From contig WSYJ01000142.1 of NCBI GenBank assembly GCA_020186115.1, forward strand, positions 186,001-250,000: 64,000 nt of DNA. Direction: 5' to 3'. Of this stretch, positions 1-10,200 are shown piece by piece (within the stretch, counting starts at the first letter, position 1; each line of letters opens with the position of its first letter). The position numbers and the translations under genes are program-made. The notes below the pieces were generated by a model. It saw only the letters and a list, made by a program, of their open reading frames with translations. It ran no database searches and was not told the DNA's origin. The stretch is from Histomonas meleagridis (taxonomy: Eukaryota > Parabasalia > Tritrichomonadida > Dientamoebidae).

Positions 1-166
1 ATAGAATGTACTTGTTCTTGAAGAGATTTTGTAAACAATTTATAATCACTTTGGTTGTATAAATATATTTCTGATAATAAAATATCTTTTCACAATAAAA
101 AGACTTAAAAATCACTTAGAAGATAAATAATAACAAACATACAATTCATTAAATTAATAATAGAAA
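1..166. other. AT-rich flank without a gene
   Basis: This stretch lies downstream of the last ankyrin unit of the minus-strand array. I see no open frame that continues the ankyrin pattern and no RNA gene. It may be the 3' flank of the ankyrin gene. Confidence 0.4.
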
Positions 167-2719
167 TTATTTAGCATAGAAAAATCGTGGCTTGTTATTA
201 GCGCGTGGTTTCCACCTATATGAGGAAAACTCTTTTCGTAATTGTTGTTCATCATATTCAATACCCTCTATCTCCTTAAGAAATTGAACAGCATTTTTCC
301 TATTATTTCCTGCTGCAAGTAAAATTGCTGTTTTGAATAATTATAACATGTTCCGAAAATAATTAAAAAACGTTAAAATACAATAACAAAAATTAAAATA
401 AATTTGTAAATATTTTTAGCATTTTTGTCAATTCCTTCTTGTTCAAGAAGTAATTGTACAATTTCCAAGTATCCTTTTTTAGATGCAATCATAAGTGCTG
501 TTTCACATAAAAGAAATTATTTCCTAATAATAACATGAAATTTTATAATATTAAAACGAATATTAAATTTATTAAATAAATATCAGTAGCATTGATATCT
601 ATTCCTTCTTGTTCAAGAAGTATTTTAACTGTATTCTTCTTGAAATATTTAGATGCAAACATAAGTGCTGTTTTACATAAAAGAAATTATTTCCAAATAT
701 TATTATGTAATTTTATAATTTTTGTTGAAAAATTATATTTGTTGAATAAATATTTTTGGCATTAACATCAATTCTTTTTTGATCGAGAAGAAATTCAAGT
801 ATATCTGTATTCCAGATACTAGATGCATACATAAGTGCTGTATCAAATAACTTATATAGTTTCCAATGATTATTTTGAAATATTAAACAATTGATATAAA
901 TATAAATTGATTTGATTAAATATTTTTGTATGTTATATCAATTCCTTTTAGTCCAAGAATTAAACTAAAAGTATCAAAGTTACCACTTGAAGCTGCTAGA
1001 AATGCTGTTTCGAATATATTTAATAAATTCCAAAAATTATTTTGGAAAATTAAAATAATAAAATAAAAATTAAACATATTAAACAATTATTTTTTGCATA
1101 AATATCAATGTTTTTTTGTTCAAGAAGTAATTTAACTAATTCTGGCTTACAATATCTTGAAGCATACATAAATGCTGTATTATAAAATGAAGATGATTTC
1201 CAATTATTATTATTGAGTATCAAATAATAGAAAAAAACATTTAATATTTTAAATAAACATCAGTTGAATTAATGTCAATTTCTTCCCTTTCAAGAAGTAA
1301 TTCAACAATTTTTATTTTATTGAATCTACAAGCTTTCATAAGTGCTGTCATAAGTATTATGGATAATTTCCATAAAATATTTTGAAATTTCAAATAATTA
1401 ATTAAGAATTTAAATAAAAGGAATAAATATTGGTGGAAGTTATGTCGATTTCTTTTTGATCAAGAAGAATTTTAACGATTCCTGTGCAACCTTTTATAGA
1501 TAGAGCTTTCATTAATATTGTATCAAATATTTTAAACAACTTCCAAATATTATTTTGAAATATTAAATTATTAAAATAAATTTTAATCAAAACGAAAAAA
1601 TATCTTTTGTATTCAAATCAATTCCTTTTTGTTTAGTAAGTACTTTAACTACTTCTTTACGTTTTTCTTTGACAGCATTCATAAGTGCTGTATCAAATAA
1701 TTCCAAAAATTTCCAAATATTATTTTGAAATATTAAAAAATTAAAATATATATGAATTAAAACAAATAAATATCTTTAGCATTGATATTAATTCCTTCTT
1801 GCTCAAGAAGTAATTTTACCATATCAACGTGACCATAACTTGATGCAACAATAAGTGCTGTATCAAATAATTTGAAAAATTGTCAAATTTTATATTGGAA
1901 AATTAAATCATTAAAGAATATTTCATTTAATGTTTATAAATATCTTTTAAATTTACATCAAAATTCATTTTATCAATAAGAAATTTAGCTACATAAATTT
2001 GACCTGCTTGAGCAGCTCTTATAAGCGCTTTATAATAATATTTATATAAATTTTAAATTTTATTATAAAACTCCAAATTATTAAAATAAAATAAACGAAA
2101 AACTTCATAATGAATTCAAAATTTCCACCCATATTATCTTGATAATCGATAAGTAATTTTACAAGTTCAACGTTTCCATTTTGTATTGCACAATCAAGTT
2201 CATTATCAAAAGTTAACTAGAAATCATTTCAATGCAAAAAAAGGAATCCCATTTCCTATTCGGATTCCTTTAATTCCAAGGAGCATTTTAACAATTTCAA
2301 TATTCCCATTTTCACATGCACTATTTAACTCTGTACTAAACACTAAAAATTAATTCCGAAAATATAAATGAAACCGGATTTGTTTTGAAAAAAAATCAAA
2401 AATAAAAAACAAACTTCAAAAAAATTAAATTTAACAATAAAAAATTAAAAATAACATCTACAGCATAAATATAAATATTTTTTTGTTGAAGAAGTAATTT
2501 AACAATTTCAGAATGATTATAATAACATGCTGTTTGAAGTGCTGTCAAAAAAAATCAACAAAAATTCCAAATATTATTTTAAGACAATAATAACCTTCAT
2601 TAGTTTTAAATAATAGTTATAAACTGAGGGCAAATTTACATCAATATTATCTTGTTCAAGAAGATATTTAACAATTCCAGTACAACCATTTTTAGATGCA
2701 TAAGTTAATGGCGTATATT
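167..2719 (-). repeat. Ankyrin-repeat array: 15 open units separated by stop-containing spacers
   Basis: Reading the minus strand, 15 ankyrin units (typical core TALMYAS...VKLLLEQ.GIDIN) follow each other from about 2700 to 167. Most consecutive units are close to 170 bp apart: 99 bp of ankyrin codons plus about 71 bp of very AT-rich spacer. Since 170 is not a multiple of 3 the frame changes, and the spacers contain stops, so no single frame joins them. All 15 units remain open. The last unit (near 325) runs into a distinct tail ending FFYAK and a stop at 167-169. I find no conserved GT...AG pair in the spacers; their 3' part is conserved as a TTTGGAAATTATTTAAATTA-like sequence. The array is either the tail of the gene at 2720-3976 joined by unusual RNA processing, or a decaying array in which units are still open by recent duplication. 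Confidence 0.7.
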
Positions 2720-3976
2720 TCAATTGTTGTGATGGTAAATATAAATAAAATTAATATCAAAATTATTGTTAATAGAGTTAATACCTTTTTCTTCTATAAG
2801 ATATTTAACAAGTTCAACATTTCCTGAACCTGATGCAAGCACCAAAATATTTTTTGGAACATTATTTTCATTAAGATAACTTTTGATCAAATATAAATTA
2901 CCATAAATAGCTGCTTCAGTAATTATATCAGTACTAATTTCAATTTTATCAAGTAAAGATGAAAACATTTGATAATTATTATATTTAATACATTTCTTTC
3001 CTAATTCATTCATTTGTGATTTTTCATCTAATTTTTCTAATTTATTTTCGTAAATATATTTAAAAATTTCATTTCTATGAAATTCAATTGCTATTTCATA
3101 TGCATTATCAAATGATGAATGATTTTGTTCACATAAATGAATGATTTCAAGATTTCCACCTGCAACTGCATATTTACCTGTATTACTTACTTTTGCTCCA
3201 TTCATAAGTAAATATTTAAAACATTTAACAGATCCAAAAAATGCTGCATAATCAATTAATGTAACACTATATTTATTAATAATTGAAAATCTTTCATAAA
3301 GTGATGATTCAATTATTTGATTAAAATCAAAATTTGTTTGTGATGACATTTCTTGAAGTTTTTCGATTTCATCATTTCGAATTATTTTTAATATTTCAAG
3401 ATTTCCTCCTTCTTTGATATATTTTTTATGTAATTTCCAATTATCTTTACTTAATTCATCAATATGATAATAAAAATTATGAAAAAAATCACTTTCTCTT
3501 GGATTTTGAAAAGATTCTGCAATAATTGGTTCTTTGAATTTGATTCCATAAATTTCTTCATCTGTAAATCGATGTGCAAAATACAGTTTTTCATCGAAAA
3601 GGATATTATTAGTAATTTTTATGTCAGTTAGATTATGTTCCATTAACTTTTCCATAATATAAAATGATTCTTTAGTTTCAAATGTTTTAATATGATTTAT
3701 AAATATTTCGATTAAACCAGTGATATTTGAATTAATTTCTTTTTGTTTTATATCAAGTGATTCGATGAATTTAATATATATTTCAAAATCTTTCCTACTT
3801 GAAATAAATGAATGATAAATCATTTGACAAGTAATCAAATTAAATGTGATCGGAAATTTTAAATCAAATAAAGTCATTATTGATCCAACAGATACTTCAA
3901 TATTATCTTCAGCCAAGCCTGAAATAATTTGATCCATATTGCATAATATTTTTAAGGATTCTGTTGATTTGGCCAT
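2720..3976 (-). CDS. Ankyrin/DUF3447-type protein, N-terminal part
   Basis: Trichomonad-type ankyrin protein with a DUF3447-like core. The first ATG is at 3976 (MAKSTES); the open frame extends 12 codons further upstream only from a TTG. The helical N-terminal half is followed by the family block NDEIEKLQ..SS.TNFDFNQ, LIDYAAFFGSVKCFKYLL and NTGKYAVAGGNLEIIHLCEQN, then one or two ankyrin-like units. The frame stops at 2720, just where the first frame-changing spacer begins; the ankyrin array continues downstream on the same strand to 167. It is a close paralogue of the gene at 54396-55604, which breaks off at the equivalent place. Such proteins are generally taken as protein-interaction scaffolds; no specific role can be inferred here. 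Confidence 0.75.
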   Translation of the reverse strand: MAKSTESLKILCNMDQIISGLAEDNIEVSVGSIMTLFDLKFPITFNLITCQMIYHSFISSRKDFEIYIKFIESLDIKQKEINSNITGLIEIFINHIKTFETKESFYIMEKLMEHNLTDIKITNNILFDEKLYFAHRFTDEEIYGIKFKEPIIAESFQNPRESDFFHNFYYHIDELSKDNWKLHKKYIKEGGNLEILKIIRNDEIEKLQEMSSQTNFDFNQIIESSLYERFSIINKYSVTLIDYAAFFGSVKCFKYLLMNGAKVSNTGKYAVAGGNLEIIHLCEQNHSSFDNAYEIAIEFHRNEIFKYIYENKLEKLDEKSQMNELGKKCIKYNNYQMFSSLLDKIEISTDIITEAAIYGNLYLIKSYLNENNVPKNILVLASGSGNVELVKYLIEEKGINSINNNFDINFIYIYHHNN

Positions 3977-4267
3977 TATAAAAAATGAATATATAAAGCA
4001 TTGAAAATTCAAATATCAAACGTTTTATTCAAAATTGTGTTAAGTCAGGAGGTTTTTTACGTTCAAACTGTGAAATATTTCCTCATTAAAAATACATATA
4101 TGTATGGTAAATTTACCATTTAAGGTTTAGAGTGATTTGTTTTTTGTTTGATTGATATATTTCTTAAAATTTGATAAACATTTGAAATCAACTCAAACAA
4201 ATTTAATGATTTTGGTTATCACAACCACAATTAAAATACAAAAATTACAATTTATTAATTTTCGAAG

Positions 4268-7200
4268 TTATTCAGTCATTGCAATGCTACCAGCTAAAGC
4301 TCTTAAGAATGACTCCAGCCCTAAACAAACATATTCAAACAATGACGCTGGGATTATGTGTGCGTCAGATATTCCAAATAGATTGAGTAACCAAGATATA
4401 TCAGGAGAGAAAGATGCACCAATTCCTACTTTGAATCCAGGGTTGAACTGGTATTGCACTGGGATGAATGTGTAAGCAACCTTTGGCTTTTCATCTTCTT
4501 CTATTTTTTGATTTCCTGTTTCACCATTTCCTATTTTAACTTGACCAACAGCAAATTTAATTGCTGTTACAAGCTGTTCATAATCCGACAAGTTTAGGCT
4601 TGGGTCAATTAATCCATCGAACGTTGTTATAAAATTATATTGAATTTGAGTATCTTCATGAGATTTTTGGGTAGTATCAAGTTCACCTTTAATTAGAGGC
4701 AACTTTAGAATACTTCTTAATTGTTGAGCACCAGCTTTATCGACCACCATTTTTGCCAAGTTAATTGGCTTTAAAGATAATTGAAGTTTTCTAAACATTT
4801 GTCCTTCAGGTGTTTGAGCCAATCCAAGGTTAAGGAATATACCTAAAGCAGATAATCTAAAAGCGTTATTTTCTTTTAAGTCGTATTTATACAACTCGAA
4901 GTTAACGTTACTCAAAATCACCGATAGCTTTGAATTCATCGGTTGTTGTTGTTTTTTCTTTTCAATTTTGATGATTAACGGCTCCTCCTCAGAATTCCTA
5001 CGGTTACCCCTTTCAATGCTTGTCAAAATTGGGTCAGAAATTGTTTTGTAGAATGAAATCATTGTCGGAATTGTTACTCCAGTTAACTTAATAGAAGGGC
5101 TTTCAAGTGATAAAAGTAAAACTCCTTGAGATTCTGAGTTAATACTTATAGTTCTGTAAAACAAATGAGTTCTTTTCATAGAGAACAATAAATTTGGTGC
5201 ATTATTCGAACTCATTTGTAATGAAACAGATTGGAAATTCAAGTAATTTATCATATTTAATGGTTGTACAGTTCGAACAAATATTAAATTAGCAAGATCG
5301 AAATCAAACATTAATTGACCCATTGAAGCTATAGTTGTAGACTTAATGGAAACAATGAATTGGTTTAATGATTTCTCGACTTGTATAGGAGTAACATCAA
5401 GTTTAAGAAATCCGACGCCAGCTGCGTAATTAAACAACAAATTAAATTGACCAATTTTCAAATCGATTTTAATTTTATTATTTTCATTATTTTCATTATT
5501 TTGATTTAAATTAATTTTATTTTTGATGATTTCATTGTTGTTATTATTTGTTGTGGATTTAAATAAATAAAGTAATGGTTGGACCCATATATCATTAAAT
5601 AATGAAATCTCTTCAACTTTATCACTTGAAAATGACGTACTAATTCGATCAATGTTAACAACGATTAAAGAAGGTGATAAAAATGCATTTGTGATTGGGA
5701 TATTAAATTCAAACAATTTGGAATTTCGTGAATTTTCTGTTTGTAATGCAAATTGATTTTGCGTTTGTAAGAAGATATTATTAATTTGGATATTAAATGA
5801 AGATTGAACAGATGACATTAAACCATTTAAACTCTTTAGTCCTAAAACTAATGATATATCTTTACGACGAGGTTGACAACCAAAATGTATTTCTATATCT
5901 TTAGTTGTCACAATAAGATCAAATGTTAAATTAATTTGTTTTGCATTATTATTATTATTAGTTACATTATTATTGTTATTAAGATTAGATGGAATTAAAT
6001 TGGTTAAATTGTCCATGTTTTTAAGGAAATTATTTAACCAATTTAATAATGATGGTGAAAAACTTGCTTTAATTAATTCAGGTATAATTAATATTAATGA
6101 TAAATGTTTCTTAGCTAATAATAATTCAACACTAAACAAAGGAATTTTTAAGTTATTCGAAATTGGTAATAATATAATATCAATGTTTTTACATTTAAAT
6201 GTTCCACTTATTTCTATTCCAACGTTTTCATAATTAATTTGATTTGTTTCATTAGTAAATCTTTTGATTTGATTTTCTTGTTTTCTTTCTGGTATTAACG
6301 ATTTAATATTATTTAATAAAGATAATATATGTGAAAATGCTATAGGTAAAGTTGAAAACAAATTTACTTCAATTCCATCAACAATTGTATTAATATTAAC
6401 TTGATTTAAATATGAAATACCTGAAATACAAATATAATTACATTTAACTTTTGAGACATCATTAATATTTTTCTTTTTGTTTTGATATTTAATACTTTTA
6501 CTTTCTTTTCGATCAAATATTAATAAGAAATCTTTTAATTTAAATGTAAAACCAGCAGAAATTTCTTTTTCTTTTTCTGTTTTCTTAGTTTGAATATAAA
6601 ATAATATTTGTGGAATTTCGGAATAAAATTCGCCATTTGGTAATTCGATATTTAATTGTAAATTTAATATCTCGAAAAAGAATTGATTTGATATTACATT
6701 TGTTTTTTGATTTTCTTCTTTTTTAGCTGTTTGCATGTTTTTAATTATTTCATCTGCTTTATTTTCTACAGTCGTTTGTACTATTTCTATTACTTCTTGT
6801 ACTTTACTATATACATATTCTTGTTCATTAAATCTCGTTCGCATTACATCTACAAATTGTAAGAAATTAGGAATCGAATTAATTAATGATTTTGTTATTA
6901 AGATTTTAATTGGATCTAATTTAAACACTAATGTATTTTTCATGGATATTATAGAAACTGATGTTTGAATTTTTGATTCATATGAACTTAATATAATTTT
7001 ATTAAAGTTAATACTAAAATCAATTCCATCATTTTGATTAGACATTTGCCAATTGATTTGCGTCATGTTTAAACCAGAATTAATTTCTGAGATATTAAAA
7101 CTAAACTCTGGAATTTGGAATAATAATTCGAATTCGAATTTCTTCTTTTTAGAATTTTTATTTTGAATAACAATTTCATTCTCTTCATTAATTTGTTCTT

Positions 7201-10200
7201 CTTCATTAATTATATCATCTTTTGTATCTTTTTGTAACTCTTCAATATAAGAAAAGATATTATTTAATACAATCGCTATAGCAGATAATCGATTACTACC
7301 TGCTTCTGCTATAATTGGACTTGACATAGTACAAAAATAAATTTTGTTCTTTGTAATTCGGCCATAACCTAAAATATCAACTAATTCGAAGTTTAATTCT
7401 TTACCAAATGATAAATTACTTTTCGATATTTTCGTCATGAAATTTAATATTTTATCATTAGAATTTGTTACAATATTACAATAAGGTAATATAAAATTAG
7501 CAGTAATAATACTTGTAATAGGTACAACTATTTGTATCTCATTAATACGTATAGTTGTGGATAAATCATGTGTAATCTTTTCGAAATCTGTTGACTTTTC
7601 TTCTTGTTTAGTTGTATTCTTTGTTTGTTCATCTAAATATTTGGTTATATTTTCAACAAATGTTAAATCAATATATTTCTCGGGATGAAATATAAATGCT
7701 AATGTACAATATATATAAATCGGTCGAATATTTAATATACTTTCTTTAGAATCAATTAATTGACATAAATCAGAACCTTTTAATACAATATTTACTACTT
7801 TTCCGATAGTTACTTGAAAATCTGAAAATGAACAAGTTAAACCAAACTTATGAAATGATTTTGGATTTGAAGAAGTTTTAAATAAGAATGAAAATGTTTG
7901 TAACTTTGCTAATATTTGATTAAAATCGATAGCAATATTATTAATAACAAAATGAATTAATATTTCATTTTTGCTATCATTATTATTATTATTTTCATTT
8001 TCTATATTAGTATTATTCATTAAAATGTTTTCATTAAATAAGTCTTCTGCTTTATTTTCATTTAATAAATTAAAATCAGGTAATGATTTTAATAAAAATG
8101 GTATAAAATGTGATGAAATATGTAATAAAATTCGATCAATTCCACCAGTTATAGAAGTTAATTCATTTTTAGTTTCTATCATTAAAGGATATGAAAATAT
8201 TTGTAATTCTGTTTTTTCATTTTGATCATGAGTAATATGTAAAGCTAAAGGTGGTAACATTATAATAAATTTATTATAACTTTCATAACCTTTAAACGAA
8301 TTTTTATTATATTTTGTTAATTTCCAATTACGTGAAAAATCATGTAAATCTTCCATAATTGAATTCTTAATATATAAAGCAGTTAAATAAGCATTTGTAG
8401 CTTTAGTTATACTACAAGGACCAAAATCATACATTACATCTTGAATATGTTTCTTTAAATTTTCGAAATCTTTTGAATTCTTTAATAAGTTTTCTAATAA
8501 ACCTGATGGAGGACCAGAAGGTAAAGTGATATCATTCATTAAATTTAATATTTTAGTTAAAACAACATTTAAAAATTTATATGAATCATGATTCATACTT
8601 ATAGCTATAGGATTAACCTTTAATATAGTTTCAGAATTTTGATTCGAAAACAAAATATTTGGTATAGATATAGCTAATAAAGCATTATTTTCTTCATTAA
8701 CTTTACCTGCTATTAAAATTTTATGTATATTTAAATTTAATGAAATATTTTGATCAATTATTGAATGATCTCTAAATAATTTAATTTTTTCGATTGTTAC
8801 AACAAATTCAAATTTCGGATCGATAATACGAATAGTAATTTTAGGTATAATTACTGAAATTTGATTTTGAATATAATGATATAATTCATATTCATCACTA
8901 ACCATCGAACGTACTAAACTAACTAAAACATGGGAATTAGGAGGTAAATCATTCATTGTTAATAAAACAGTAAATATTGGTATAGCTAAAGGATTTAATT
9001 GTACTTTAATTTCATTTGGTAATATTAATCTGATTCCTACTTCATTAGCATAAAAATCGACTCCATCAATATTAAATATTTGATGAGGCTTTGAACAAAA
9101 TGGTTTATTAAAGAATAATTTATTACTTTTTGATACTTTCCTTGTAATAGTAGGAGATAAATGATTATAAGCTCGATAATATTCGAAATGATGAAGCCAA
9201 TTAATACCATCTTCCATATTAATGAAACTTTTCTTACTTGGATAATCAATACAAAATACAGGTAATGTATAATCACCATTTTCTTTAGGATTAGAAAACA
9301 TTGCTTGATAAAGGTTATATTGTTCACCTAAATAAGAATAATAAGTTTCTTTACGTAACATTTCAGGTAATTGGAAAAATTCTTTACCAAGTTGTGACTT
9401 ATTTTTAAATATAAAAGGGAATAAATATTTTTTAAATCCATGTTTTTGTAAATATAAATATTGTTCATTAATATCATTAATATTATTACCACAATGTGTA
9501 TCTCTAATTATTGATAAATAAGTAGAAGCTCTAAATATAGATCGAATATTATTAGTTTCAGGATCAATTCTTAATATATGTGCATCAATAGAAGGTAATG
9601 AAACAAAAATAGAAAAATGTGTATTAAAATCTATATAAGAATCACCATAAACTATTACACCACCAGGTAAAACAGCCGCAACTAAACCTAATGATCCCAT
9701 ATCTAATAATAAATTAATTCCACCTACTGTAACTCTATAAATAGATATATTATATATATTATCAGGATCAAATTTAGGTAATGGATAAGAATCATCACTA
9801 AAGAAATCATGAATTATATTAAATGCTAAATCTAATGATGAAAATAATTGTGGTAATAATACATGTCCATCAATTTGTCCTATTTCAACACTAATTTTAG
9901 TATAGATATCAGAATATTTACCTTCTAATAAATCACTTATAGTTTTCATTGATATTGATATCGATTCAACATGTAAAAGTCCTTCTTGCGGTCCTTCTGG
10001 GTCATGATATCGTTCATTATAAAATTTATCATAAGGATAATCTGTCCTTGGAACTCGAACAGTAGCACAACCAATATCAAAGAAGAAATGCCAAAATGGA
10101 TAATAACTTTCCATAGATACTAACATATTCATAAAGTTAAGTGTAACATAATCTTCTGTTTCATATAAATCTATAGGTACTTTCACAGTACCATTATCTA

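Noticed and set aside
167-2719. Canonical GT...AG introns in the ankyrin spacers
   Set aside because: Several spacers contain no GT at the right place and none has the trichomonad GTATGT or ACTAACACACAG motif, so I do not annotate introns.
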